Positions 39,008 through 47,612 of a stretch of 64,000 bases of DNA are shown piece after piece. A program made the position numbers and the translations under genes. The stretch lies in contig NZ_QWBU01000004.1 of NCBI RefSeq assembly GCF_003432075.1, positions 1 to 64,000 on the forward strand, read 5' to 3'. Each line of letters starts with the position of its first letter. The stretch's first letter is position 1. The notes beneath the pieces were generated by a model. It was not told where the DNA came from. It saw only the letters and a program-made list of their open reading frames with translations, and searched no databases. The stretch is from Shinella sp. WSJ-2. GTDB taxonomy: Bacteria > Pseudomonadota > Alphaproteobacteria > Rhizobiales > Rhizobiaceae.

Positions 39008-41008
39008 ATGAAGGTTGTCGAGGCGTCGATTGCCGAGCTGCGCGAAGCACTGGAGACGGGAGAGACGACCAGCGTCGGTCTGGTAGCAGCCTATCTGAAC
39101 CGCATCGCCTTCTACGACCGGCATGGTATTGCGCTCAACGCAGTGCCGGTGCTCAATCCTGACATGTTCGCTGACGCCCGTGCCGCCGATCTGCGGCGTG
39201 CGCGCGGCGAAACCCTCGGCCCGCTCGACGGCATCCCCTATACCGCCAAGGACAGCTACAAGGTGAAGGGGCTGAGCGTCGCCTCCGGCTCGCCGGCCTT
39301 CGCCGACCTGATCGCCACGGAAGACGCCTTTGCGATCTCCAGGCTGCGGGCGGCCGGTGCCGTGCTGATCGGCCTCACCAACATGCCGCCGATGGCCAAT
39401 GGCGGCATGCAGCGCGGCGTCTATGGCCGCGCGGAATCGCCCTACAATCCCGACTGGCTGACCGCCGCCTTCGGGTCCGGTTCGTCCAACGGCTCGGGCA
39501 CCTCGACGGCCGCAAGCTTCGGCGCCTTCGGGCTCGGCGAAGAAACCTGGTCGAGCGGGCGGGCGCCCGCCGCCAACAACGGGCTCTGCGCCTATACGCC
39601 GAGCCGCGGCGTCATCTCGGTGCGCGGCAACTGGCCGCTCGTGCCGACCATGGATGTCGTGGTGCCGCACAGCCGCTCGATGGCCGACATGCTGGAACTG
39701 CTCGACATCATCGTCGCCGACGATCCCGAGACGCGTGGCGATCTCTGGCGCAGACAGACCTGGATTGCCATCCCCAAGGCCTCCGAGATCCGGCCGCGGT
39801 CCTATATGGATATTGCCGCGACGGCGAGCCTTTCGGGCAAACGCTTCGGCCTGCCGGCGATGTATATCAACGCGGACCCACAGGCCGGAACTGGCGAAAA
39901 GGTCGGGATCGGTGGCGCGACGGGCCAGAAGATCGCAACCCGCGCCTCGATGATCGTGCTATGCAATGCGGCGCGCGCCGCACTGGAAGCAGCGGGCGCG
40001 GAGGTGGTGGTCACCGATTTTCCCGTCGTCAGCAACTACGAGGGCGACCGGCCGGGTGCGCCGACCATCGCGACGCGCGGCCTTGTGAGCGCCGACTATC
40101 TTCACCGCGAGATCGTCGATCTCTCCGCCTGGTCGTGGGACGATTTTCTGGCGGCCAATGCGGACCCGAAGCTGTCGCGGCTCGCCGATGTCGATGGCAG
40201 CCGCATCTTCCCCTCCCCGAAGGGCAGCCTGCCCGACCGCTATCACGGCTTCGACGATCACATCGCCGACTACCCCGCGCATAGGCGCAACCACGGCGTC
40301 GCCTCCTTCGAGGATATTCCAGGCCTTGCCGAAGGGTTTCGCGGACTTGAGGAAACCCGCCGTATCGATCTGGAAGCGTGGATGGACGAACTGGGGCTGG
40401 ACGCGGTCATCTTCCCGGCCGTCGCCGATATCGGCCCGGCCGATGCCGATGTGAACCCCGCCTCGGCCGATCTCGCCTGGCAAAACGGCACCTGGGTGGC
40501 GAACGGCAATCTGGCGATCCGGCATTTCGGCATTCCCACGGTGACCGTGCCGATGGGAATGCTGGCCGATATCGGAATGCCGGCCGGACTGACCTTTGCC
40601 GGTCGGGCCTGGGACGACACGGCCCTTCTCGCCTATGCCTGCGCCTTCGAAAAGACCGGCGCCTATCGCGAAGCGCCGACGCGAACGCCGGAGCTTCAAG
40701 ACCTGTCAACCGCCGCAGCAACAGGCCCAACCGATACGGCCGAGCTTCGGCTTTCAGTGTCACTGGTCCCTATCGAGCATGGCCGTCAGCGGCTGTCGAT
40801 ACAGCTGCAGAGCACGATGCCGCTCTCGTGGCTGACGGTGAACGGCCAGCCGGTCGCTTTCCGGCAGGAGGGCGTTGAGGTCAGCGCAAGCCTCGATCTG
40901 GACGATAACACTCATATCCACAGCGAGTGGCGTGCACCCTACGGGCATATCGTCATCGCCTGCGCCAATGGGCAGGCCGTTTTCGCCAGCCTGGGCGGCA
41001 CGGCCTGA
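39008..41008 (+). CDS. Amidase-signature family amidohydrolase, atypical
   Basis: A 666-residue enzyme of the Ser-cisSer-Lys amidase family. The catalytic Lys is K81 (PYTAKDSYKVKG). The cis-Ser is S159 in FGSGSSNGSG, and the nucleophile position is S183 in EETWSSGRAPA. The usual DTGGSxRxPA motif is altered (GG replaced by WS), which should reshape the oxyanion loop. A beta-rich C-terminal extension of about 120 residues (from about 540) contains MPLSWLTVNGQPVAF and looks like an accessory domain. GGAGG lies 9 nt before the ATG. It follows the agmatine deiminase and PotF-like genes. It might hydrolyse N-carbamoylputrescine or another amide; this is inference. Confidence 0.82.
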   Translation: MKVVEASIAELREALETGETTSVGLVAAYLNRIAFYDRHGIALNAVPVLNPDMFADARAADLRRARGETLGPLDGIPYTAKDSYKVKGLSVASGSPAFADLIATEDAFAISRLRAAGAVLIGLTNMPPMANGGMQRGVYGRAESPYNPDWLTAAFGSGSSNGSGTSTAASFGAFGLGEETWSSGRAPAANNGLCAYTPSRGVISVRGNWPLVPTMDVVVPHSRSMADMLELLDIIVADDPETRGDLWRRQTWIAIPKASEIRPRSYMDIAATASLSGKRFGLPAMYINADPQAGTGEKVGIGGATGQKIATRASMIVLCNAARAALEAAGAEVVVTDFPVVSNYEGDRPGAPTIATRGLVSADYLHREIVDLSAWSWDDFLAANADPKLSRLADVDGSRIFPSPKGSLPDRYHGFDDHIADYPAHRRNHGVASFEDIPGLAEGFRGLEETRRIDLEAWMDELGLDAVIFPAVADIGPADADVNPASADLAWQNGTWVANGNLAIRHFGIPTVTVPMGMLADIGMPAGLTFAGRAWDDTALLAYACAFEKTGAYREAPTRTPELQDLSTAAATGPTDTAELRLSVSLVPIEHGRQRLSIQLQSTMPLSWLTVNGQPVAFRQEGVEVSASLDLDDNTHIHSEWRAPYGHIVIACANGQAVFASLGGTA

Positions 41009-41017
41009 CCTGCGCGG

Positions 41018-41635
41018 TCAAACCGTTACGAACCGGCCCGACAGGAGAATGGCGGCCGCCGCGAGCGCGGCGACGATCAGCACGATCTGGTTCAGCCGCT
41101 GCTCGATGAAAAGCGCGACGGCCTCACCGTAGCGGCGCACAAGATAGGCAAAGAGGAAGAAGCGCGCTCCGCGGGTCACCGCGGCGCAGAGGATGAAGAC
41201 CGGCAGCGCCATATGCACCGCGCCCGACAGGATCGTCACGACCTTGATCGGCGGCAGATGCGCGATCCCCGAAGTGATCATCAGGAGCAGAATCCAGCGG
41301 TCATCGATCGAGGCTTTCAAATGCTCGAATTCGGCCAGCTTGCCATAGAAGGACAGGATGGGCTTGGCGACGGTCTCATAGGCGAAATAGCCGAGCGCCC
41401 AGCCCGCGATGCCACCCAGAACCGAAGCCACCGTTGCGATGGCGGCGTATCGATAGGCCTTCTTCGGCTGCGTCAGCACCATCGGCAACAGCAGAACATC
41501 GGCCGGCACGAGGAAAATCGAGCTTTCGACGAAAGCGATCACGGCAAGCCAGATCTGCGCCGTCGGGCGGGCGGAAAGGGACAGAACCCACTTGTACAAT
41601 CGTCGCAGCATTGGCGGTCTGTTGTTCTCTTTCAA
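41018..41635 (-). CDS. YqaA/DedA-type inner-membrane protein (SNARE-associated family)
   Basis: A 205-residue membrane protein with about four to five hydrophobic segments. It shows the family pattern AFVESSIFLVPADVLLLPMVL, GGIAGWALGYFAYETVAKPIL, and the amphipathic segment HLPPIKVVTILSGAVHMALPVFILCAAVTRGARFFLFAYLVRRYG. DedA/YqaA relatives act in lipid scrambling or membrane homeostasis. It converges on the amidase gene. Confidence 0.83.
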   Translation of the reverse strand: MKENNRPPMLRRLYKWVLSLSARPTAQIWLAVIAFVESSIFLVPADVLLLPMVLTQPKKAYRYAAIATVASVLGGIAGWALGYFAYETVAKPILSFYGKLAEFEHLKASIDDRWILLLMITSGIAHLPPIKVVTILSGAVHMALPVFILCAAVTRGARFFLFAYLVRRYGEAVALFIEQRLNQIVLIVAALAAAAILLSGRFVTV

Positions 41636-41763
41636 TGCGATTCAAGGAGAGGGGCTGTGCGGAGCCGCCCGAAGCACTTGCCTCCGCATAGCCCACATTC
41701 TCGGCATTGTCGCTGGCACCATCTAAATTTACGTTTCAGCGATCCTACTCCGCGTGTCCCGGC

Positions 41764-42339
41764 CTACTGGATGCAAGCCTTGCCCACCGGCGTTGCGGGA
41801 TCGCATGCGAGAACGTTCTGCAGTTCGAAAATGTAGAAACGCGGGCGCTCGCTGCAATTCACGGTGTTCGATTTGCCGGTGCGCAGATTGCGCACCGTCA
41901 CGCCGGCGGAACCGGCAGCGCCCTCGGCAGAATCCGCATCCGGCCAGCTTTCCGTGAAGACCGTGTAGCTGAAGCCTGCGGATTTGAAGCGGACGGATTG
42001 CGTATAGACACCCTTGTGCGTGTAAACAGCCCCGAAGAACCGGCCGAGAGAGCCGGCCGGCCTGTCCGGAAATTCCAGTTCCACCGCATCATCCCTGCCC
42101 TCCGGCGTCTGGGAACCGAAGCGATATTGAAGCGTAGACGGCGCGCCGCCCGGTTCGCCCGAGGCGCACAATTCGATGAATTTGCGCCCGTCATCCGCCT
42201 CGCAGCTGAAGATGGGCTGCGCATCCGGCTCACAGGCATGAGCGAGGCTGCTGGAGAGGAAAAGGCCGGCAAACAGCGCCATCGGCAGCGTGCCAGATTT
42301 CACGGGGCATCGAAATAATCTTGAGAAAAAGGTCCTCAC
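41764..42339 (-). CDS. Secreted hypothetical protein, Cys-rich
   Basis: About 191 residues, family not recognised. A hydrophobic signal (MALFAGLFLSSSLAHA|CEPDA) leads into a periplasmic domain with six Cys (CEPDAQPIFSCE, IELCASGEP, VNCSERP, LACDPATPVGKACIQ), probably disulfide-bonded. An SD-like GAGGAGG lies 9 nt before the GTG at 42339 and 6 nt before a TTG at 42342; the ATG at 42282 would give the shortest form. I chose the GTG. Function unknown; it could be a small outer-surface or periplasmic binding protein. Confidence 0.6.
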   Translation of the reverse strand: MRTFFSRLFRCPVKSGTLPMALFAGLFLSSSLAHACEPDAQPIFSCEADDGRKFIELCASGEPGGAPSTLQYRFGSQTPEGRDDAVELEFPDRPAGSLGRFFGAVYTHKGVYTQSVRFKSAGFSYTVFTESWPDADSAEGAAGSAGVTVRNLRTGKSNTVNCSERPRFYIFELQNVLACDPATPVGKACIQ

Positions 42340-42520
42340 CAACGTCGCCCTCCTCAAGAAACATGCAAAACACCGCCGGACGAGCCCTTCATCAACCGGG
42401 CCACCTTCATCAGGTGAGGCTGCGGTCAGGTTGCAAACGGCCGCCCGCTCGCTCCGCGTTCTCGCAATACGGGTGATGAAAGCCGTTTATTCTTCCCTTG
42501 CCGGCACACGGTCCCGGCCG

Positions 42521-43261
42521 TCAGCTGTTGTCGTCCTCTGCCGTCTCGACGTCCTTGAGAAGCCGGAAGGTAAAACCTCTGGCCTTGAGTTCGAGAATGC
42601 CCTTCGCGACGCCCTCCCCCGACATGCGGTTCGGCTGGTTGATATGGGCGATGATGACGTCGCCGTCCCTCGCCCGGCCGATGGTCCTCGCCGCCTTGAA
42701 GGCCGACGCCGTGGCGCCCTCGTCGCCGCTGACGGAATAGCCGGCAATGCGGAAACCGAGCGACTTGATCAGCGCCAGCGCATCCGGGCTATAGAGCGCC
42801 GTCGCACCGCGAAACCAGCCGGCCCGTACGCCGAGATCCGTGGCAATCGCTCCGGCTCCGCCTTCGACCTCCGCCTCGACGGCCGCCAGCGTTCCCGCCG
42901 GCTTGATGCCATAGACCGCCTTGCTGCCCAGCACCGCCGGCACATGCTCGGCACCGTGATCCTCGATCTCGAAAAGCTCGGGATGGCCGGCCAGTACCCT
43001 GACGGTCGGGCCGTTGCGGGCAAGCCAGCGACGGGTCACGAACAGCGTTGCGGGGATTCGGTTGTCGATGAGCGTATCCAGGATCCGACGGTCGATGCCG
43101 CCGCTGCAGGCATCGAAGGTGAGCGCGACCTGCGGATGCTCCGGCCCGCCCTTGGCGATGGTCAGGCGCGGCTCATGCAGCGGCTTGGCCATGGCAGGAG
43201 AAATGAGCGCGAACAGAACGACGACGAATCCAAACCGCATGAAGCGTTTTCCCAGGCGCAT
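42521..43261 (-). CDS. Polysaccharide deacetylase (NodB-fold), secreted
   Basis: A protein of about 246 residues. A signal peptide (LFALISPAMA|K) is followed by a NodB-homology domain. Motif 1 is QVALTFDACSGGIDRRILDTLI, where the usual TFDD is TFDA. Motif 2 is the HxxxH of EDHGAEH, with the catalytic-base region RAGWFRGATAL and the closing GDVIIAHINQPNRMSGEGV containing the late His. The TFDAC variant occurs in a subset of the family. Likely acts on cell-wall or exopolysaccharide N-acetyl groups. I prefer the ATG at 43261; ATG 43240 also fits. Confidence 0.8.
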   Translation of the reverse strand: MRLGKRFMRFGFVVVLFALISPAMAKPLHEPRLTIAKGGPEHPQVALTFDACSGGIDRRILDTLIDNRIPATLFVTRRWLARNGPTVRVLAGHPELFEIEDHGAEHVPAVLGSKAVYGIKPAGTLAAVEAEVEGGAGAIATDLGVRAGWFRGATALYSPDALALIKSLGFRIAGYSVSGDEGATASAFKAARTIGRARDGDVIIAHINQPNRMSGEGVAKGILELKARGFTFRLLKDVETAEDDNS

Positions 43262-43363
43262 CCCCGTGGCGGAAGGACACCGCTGGAAGAGCGCATCGCC
43301 GCTGTATGACCGGCCCGGTACGAAATTATGTCCTTTTATGGCGCGAGGGCGTGATGCGAGATG

Positions 43364-43403
43364 AAAAAAACGAGGTAAGCCCACCCGCGGTGCACGGGTG
43401 GGC
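43364..43403 (-). terminator. Intrinsic terminator of the DUF899 operon
   Basis: A 9-bp perfect stem (GCCCACCCG at 43379-43387, CGGGTGGGC at 43395-43403, 7-nt loop) extended by flanking GAGG/CCTC pairing. On the minus strand it is followed by a run of seven T. It lies about 20 bp after the stop of the gene at 43425. Confidence 0.85.
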
Positions 43404-43424
43404 TCCTCTATCCTGTACCGAACA

Positions 43425-44126
43425 TCAGGCTCCGTATTGGTCGTGCAGCCGCACCCAACTCATGATGCCGCCCACCTCATTTCGCCCCTTCGGCGTCAGG
43501 TCGAGCCAGTTGAATGCCCCCATCAGCAGCTCGGTCCCGCGATGATAGGTCGAGTAGCTGTGAAAGATTGCCCCGTCCTCGTCCTTCACGAAGACGCTGA
43601 GGCCGAACATGTCGGCGCTGCGCTTGATGGTCGTTAGGCCGTAGTTGTAGAGGGCGCGATCGGCGTCCCGATCCTCCTGTGTGAAGGACACGCCAAAGTC
43701 ATAGTTGAAATCGCCGTCGCCGGCCGAAACCCACGGAAAGGTCCAGCCCATGCGCGCCTTCACGGCCTCGATACGCTCGACGGGCGCGCGGGACACGGCG
43801 GCAAAGGAGAGGTCGGCATGCTCGAAATGCTGCCGCGCCGCATCGGCATGGTCTGCCGTGTAGGAGCAGCCCGGGCAAATGTGATCGGATCCCGGCGTCA
43901 GCATGAAATGATAGATGGCGAGCTGGCTGCGCTCGCCAAACAGCGCGTCGAGCGTGACCGGCCCGTCCGCCCCTTGGAAGACATAGTCCTTTTCAACCCG
44001 CACCCAGGGGAGCCGGCGGCGCTCGGCGCGCAGCTCGTCGAGGGCGTGGGTCATGGCGCGTTCCTTGTCGAACAGCGCCTTGCGCGCGTCGAGCCATTCA
44101 GCGCGGGAAACAATCTCGTGTTGCAT
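43425..44126 (-). CDS. DUF899 / thioredoxin-like family protein
   Basis: A 233-residue cytosolic protein of the DUF899 thioredoxin-fold family. The start (MQHEIVSRAEWLDARKALFDKERAMTHALDELRAERRRLPWVRVEKDYVF) is highly typical. The CxxC-type site is SDHICPGCSYTADH, and the late motif is HSYSTYHRGTELLMGAFNWLDLTPKGR. A redox role is likely but the substrate is unknown. It follows a small membrane-protein gene by 23 bp on the same strand. Confidence 0.88.
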   Translation of the reverse strand: MQHEIVSRAEWLDARKALFDKERAMTHALDELRAERRRLPWVRVEKDYVFQGADGPVTLDALFGERSQLAIYHFMLTPGSDHICPGCSYTADHADAARQHFEHADLSFAAVSRAPVERIEAVKARMGWTFPWVSAGDGDFNYDFGVSFTQEDRDADRALYNYGLTTIKRSADMFGLSVFVKDEDGAIFHSYSTYHRGTELLMGAFNWLDLTPKGRNEVGGIMSWVRLHDQYGA

Positions 44127-44149
44127 CGTCTTTCTCCTTGATTGGGACG

Positions 44150-44368
44150 TCAGCGGCGCCGGGCGAATTTCAGCCAGGGCGCCAGGTGGGAAAGAGCCAT
44201 CAGCAGGTACATCGTCGTCATGCTGCCGAGCGGCGAGAGATCGGGACCGGAGCCGCAGATCGAGGCCTGAGACCCGTCAGACAGCGAAACCGCCGCCATC
44301 ACGGCGAAGGTCGGCGCTGCCGCCAGGCCGAGCCAGTGGACGCCGTCGCTCGTGGTGTTTGCCATCAT
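44150..44368 (-). CDS. Small two-helix membrane protein
   Basis: A 72-residue protein with two hydrophobic segments (WLGLAAAPTFAVMAAVSL at about 12-29, and TTMYLLMALSHLAPWLKFA at about 51-69) and a basic end (RRR). An AGGA-type ribosome site precedes the double ATG (44368/44365). It starts the two-gene unit with the DUF899 gene and faces the aldehyde dehydrogenase. I judge it real from the ribosome site, membrane pattern and operon position; function unknown. Confidence 0.65.
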   Translation of the reverse strand: MMANTTSDGVHWLGLAAAPTFAVMAAVSLSDGSQASICGSGPDLSPLGSMTTMYLLMALSHLAPWLKFARRR

Positions 44369-44476
44369 GGTTGTCGTCCTGCTCCGAATGATCGATCCGG
44401 GGACAGGCTACGGCACCCAAGCGCTGCGCGAGAGTTACAAGTGTGACGGGATTGCGTTGGAGCGGTCACGGGCTGA

Positions 44477-44499
44477 CAATCGATACAATTGTTCGATTG
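44477..44499. promoter_or_regulatory. 23-bp nested palindrome, candidate operator
   Basis: Arms CAATCGA (44477-44483) and TCGATTG (44493-44499) are perfect complements, and the centre ACAATTGT is itself a perfect palindrome. It lies in the 190 bp between the divergent small-membrane-protein and aldehyde dehydrogenase genes, 60 bp before the latter's start. It looks like a site for a dimeric repressor; no regulator gene adjoins. Confidence 0.55.
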
Positions 44500-44558
44500 C
44501 GAACACCCTTGCGCTCTCATATCTCTGCGTCACCAATATCGTGACCGGGAGGACGCCC

Positions 44559-46034
44559 GTGGCCCTGACGCAAAATCTCCTTCGCCGCCTCCAGAACCCC
44601 GATCTTTTTGCGGCGATCACCGACCCGGCATGGCTCGGCCTGCCTTTCGGCGGCGCAACCTTCGAGGTTTTCAATCCCGCTACGGGCGAACTGCTCGCGG
44701 AAATCCCGGATATGGGCGTCGCCGACACACGGGCCGCCATCGAGCGCGCCACCGAGGCGCAGACGGAATGGGCTGCCCGCACGGCCCGCGAACGGTCCGA
44801 CACGCTCTGGCGCTGGCACCAGCTGATCGTGCGCCACACCGACGATCTCGCCGCCATCCTGACCGCTGAAATGGGCAAGCCGCTCGCCGAGGCGAAATCG
44901 GAGGTGTCGCACGCCGCCGCCTATCTTCAATGGTATGCAGAGGAAGCGAACCGCATCTATGGCGAGACCATTCCCGCCCCCTCACGCGACCGGCGCATGA
45001 TCGTCATCAAGCAGCCAATCGGCGTGGTCGGCGCCATCACGCCGTGGAATTTCCCGGCGTCGATGGTTGCGCGCAAAATCTCTCCAGCGCTCGCTGCCGG
45101 CTGCACGGTCGTGCTGAAGCCGGCGGAACAGACGCCGCTGGTGGCGGGCGCGATGTTCGCGCTGGCGGAGAAGGCCGGTTTTCCGCCCGGTGTCGTCAAC
45201 CTGATCTATGCCTCGGAGGGTGATGCGGTCGGCCGCGAACTCTGTACCCACCCGCAGGTGCGCAAGATCAGCTTCACCGGCTCGACGGAAGTCGGCCGCC
45301 TCCTGATGCGTCAATGTTCCGACCAGGTGAAGAAGCTCAGCCTGGAACTGGGCGGCAACGCCCCCTTCATCGTCTTCGACGATGCCGATGTCGATGCGGC
45401 CGTCGACGGCGCCATCCAGGCGAAATTCCGCAATGCCGGCCAGACCTGCGTTTCGGCAAACCGCCTTTATGTGCAGGCCGGCGTCCACGACGAATTCGCC
45501 GAAAAGTTCACCGCCCGCGTCCGGACGCTCTCCGTCGGCGACGGATTTGATCCCAATGTCGCGATCGGGCCGCTGATCGATACACGCGCGCTCGCCAAGA
45601 TCGAAGCGCATGTCGCCGACGCGGTCGAGCGCGGTGGCAGCGTGCATTGCGGCGGCAAGCGGATCGAGGGCGCCGGCACGTTCTTCTCGCCGACGGTGCT
45701 GACCGGCATCGCCCGCGACATGCGCATCGCGCAGGAAGAGACGTTCGGTCCGCTCGCGCCCATCATCCGCTTCACGGATGCCGACCAAGTGGTGCGCGAG
45801 GCAAACGACACGATCTACGGTCTCGCCGCCTATTTCTACGCCTCCAATCTCAGCCGCGTGTGGCGGGTGGCCGAAGCTTTGGAATACGGCATGGTCGGCA
45901 TCAATACGGGCCGCATGTCTTCCGAGGCCGCGCCTTTCGGCGGCGTCAAGCAATCCGGCATGGGCCGCGAGGGCTCCCGCCACGGCCTGGAGGACTATCT
46001 GGAGATGAAATATCTCTGCATGGGCGGCATCTGA
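44559..46034 (+). CDS. gabD: NAD(P)-dependent aldehyde dehydrogenase, succinate-semialdehyde type
   Basis: A 491-residue enzyme oxidising an aldehyde to an acid, most like succinate/glutarate-semialdehyde dehydrogenase. Motifs are GAITPWNFPASMVARKISPALAAGCTVVLKPAEQTPL (cofactor site), SFTGSTEVGR, the general-base Glu in LELGGNAPF, the nucleophile Cys in FRNAGQTCVSANR, EETFGPLAPI and FGGVKQSGMGREGS. GGGAGG lies 6 nt before the GTG at 44559, which gives exact family length; the frame is open further upstream. The neighbouring polyamine genes would produce 4-aminobutyrate, so a role there is possible. Confidence 0.85.
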   Translation: MALTQNLLRRLQNPDLFAAITDPAWLGLPFGGATFEVFNPATGELLAEIPDMGVADTRAAIERATEAQTEWAARTARERSDTLWRWHQLIVRHTDDLAAILTAEMGKPLAEAKSEVSHAAAYLQWYAEEANRIYGETIPAPSRDRRMIVIKQPIGVVGAITPWNFPASMVARKISPALAAGCTVVLKPAEQTPLVAGAMFALAEKAGFPPGVVNLIYASEGDAVGRELCTHPQVRKISFTGSTEVGRLLMRQCSDQVKKLSLELGGNAPFIVFDDADVDAAVDGAIQAKFRNAGQTCVSANRLYVQAGVHDEFAEKFTARVRTLSVGDGFDPNVAIGPLIDTRALAKIEAHVADAVERGGSVHCGGKRIEGAGTFFSPTVLTGIARDMRIAQEETFGPLAPIIRFTDADQVVREANDTIYGLAAYFYASNLSRVWRVAEALEYGMVGINTGRMSSEAAPFGGVKQSGMGREGSRHGLEDYLEMKYLCMGGI

Positions 46035-46037
46035 CGA

Positions 46038-46808
46038 TCAAAGGCTCGTGGTGATGCCGCCATCGACATAGAGCGTGTGGCCATTCACGAAGGACGATGC
46101 GTCGCTCGACAGAAACACAGCCGCGCCGACCAGCTCCTCGACATTGCCCCAGCGCCCGGCCGGCGTGCGCTTTTCCAGCCAGGCAGAAAAGTCCAGATCG
46201 TTGACCAGCGCCTGATTGAGCGGTGTGCGGAAATATCCTGGCGCGATGGCGTTGATCTGCAATCCGTGTTTCGCCCAGTCGGCGCACATGCCACGGGTCA
46301 GGTTCTTCACCGCGCCCTTCGTTGCGGTGTAAGGCGCGATACCCGGCCTTGCCAATTCGCTCTGGACGGAAGCCACATTGACGATCTTGCCGCGGCCCCG
46401 CGCGATCATGCGACGGGCGACCGGCTGGCTGACGAAGAAGACGCTCGATATATTGGTCGTCAAAAGCTGCTCCCAGCGCTCGACGGGAAAATCCTCGAGC
46501 GGCGTGCGAAACTGCATACCGGCATTGTTGATCAGGATATCGATCGGCCCGACCTCATTCTCGATCCGCTCGATCTCCGGCGCGATCGCCGCAGGATCCG
46601 TGACGTCGAATGTCGCGGCATGTGCCGGGTAAGCGTTGTCACGAAGGGTGGCCGCAGCCGCCTGCACCGCCGGGGCATTCCGGCCGTTGAGCACGACAGT
46701 CGCCCCCTGCCGCGCCAGACCGTCGGCAAGAGCGAAACCGATGCCCTGGCTCGAACCGGTGACGAGGGCGACCCGCCCGGCAAGGGAAAACAAGGTGTTG
46801 GTGCTCAT
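46038..46808 (-). CDS. Short-chain dehydrogenase/reductase (gluconate 5-dehydrogenase-like)
   Basis: A 256-residue Rossmann-fold oxidoreductase. The cofactor motif is TGSSQGIG (about 17-24), with NNAG at about 92-95, catalytic Ser in NVASVQSE and YTATKG (Tyr-x3-Lys). The cofactor-loop residue after strand 2 is NGRN, compatible with NADP. The sequence around LTTNISSVFFVSQPVARRMIARGRGKIVNVASVQSELARPGIAPYTATKGAVKNLTRGMCADWAKHG recalls gluconate 5-dehydrogenase (IdnO). It converges on the aldehyde dehydrogenase with only 3 bp between the stops. Confidence 0.84.
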   Translation of the reverse strand: MSTNTLFSLAGRVALVTGSSQGIGFALADGLARQGATVVLNGRNAPAVQAAAATLRDNAYPAHAATFDVTDPAAIAPEIERIENEVGPIDILINNAGMQFRTPLEDFPVERWEQLLTTNISSVFFVSQPVARRMIARGRGKIVNVASVQSELARPGIAPYTATKGAVKNLTRGMCADWAKHGLQINAIAPGYFRTPLNQALVNDLDFSAWLEKRTPAGRWGNVEELVGAAVFLSSDASSFVNGHTLYVDGGITTSL

Positions 46809-47069
46809 GGCCTGCTCCGGAACGTGCCGAGAAACCGATCCTCGGAAGATCCACCGTGGTAACCGATCCGCGGCGTGAAGGCGAGGATCGGGAGGGAGCG
46901 GCGATCATCTAGCGCCAGTTTAGACTGAAGAAGTTGGGCAGTTCCAAGCGATACCGTACGAAGCCCGGCGCGTTGGACCTAGCGGCATGCACTGGGACAC
47001 ATGAGGCGGCATCGTTCGCACGACCCCACCTGCGTCGGATGGCAGCATTTCGAGATGCTAGAAGAGCCC

Positions 47070-47612
47070 TTAGCGGGAGACAGCGTGGTAGCGGCCGTCC
47101 TGATAAAGCAGCGAGTGGCCGGTGCCGAGGCGGATCGCCAAAACCTTGCCGATGACAATCACATGGCTGTGCCGCTCGATGGCCTCCTCGACGGTGCAAT
47201 CGATCGCGGCCACGGCATCGATCAGCAGCGGGGCGCCGCTCAGCGCCGTGGTCCATTCTGCGCCGCGATAGCGGTCCGGACCGCGCAGACCACCGCGGCC
47301 GGCGAACTGGTTGGCGATGGTCTCGTGCTCGGCACCGACGATGTTGATGCCAAAATGGCCGTAGCGCTCGACGACGGGCCAGGTGGAGGAGGAGCGGTTG
47401 AGCGAGACCAGCATGCGCGCGGGCTCGACCGAAAGCGCGGTCGCCGACGTGACGGTGGCGCCAGTGCGGGCCTCGCCCTCACCGGCCGTGATGATGCTGA
47501 CACCGCCGCCGAGTGTCCGCAACGCCGCCTTCAGGCGGTCGGCATCCGCCGGGTGGTCGAGCAAGGTCGTGCTGTGGGTATTGAAATGCGTGTTCTCCGC
47601 ATGAGCATTCAT
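47070..47612 (-). CDS. Flavin reductase-like domain protein
   Basis: A 180-residue FMN-binding split-barrel protein of the flavin reductase family (HpaC/RutF type), which supplies reduced flavin to a monooxygenase. It shows LRTLGGGVSIITAGEGEARTGATVTSATALSVEPARMLVSLNRSSSTWPVVERYGHFGINIV and the late motif HSHVIVIGKVLAIRLGTGHSLLYQDGRYHAV. The ATG at 47612 gives family length; the frame continues upstream without similarity. No flavin-dependent monooxygenase gene adjoins. Confidence 0.83.
   Translation of the reverse strand: MNAHAENTHFNTHSTTLLDHPADADRLKAALRTLGGGVSIITAGEGEARTGATVTSATALSVEPARMLVSLNRSSSTWPVVERYGHFGINIVGAEHETIANQFAGRGGLRGPDRYRGAEWTTALSGAPLLIDAVAAIDCTVEEAIERHSHVIVIGKVLAIRLGTGHSLLYQDGRYHAVSR

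Noticed and set aside
47070-47612. Flavin reductase as the missing electron donor of the split Rieske oxygenase
   Set aside because: It is of the free-flavin reductase type without a ferredoxin domain, lies about 8.5 kb away on the other strand, and such proteins serve flavin-dependent monooxygenases rather than Rieske systems.
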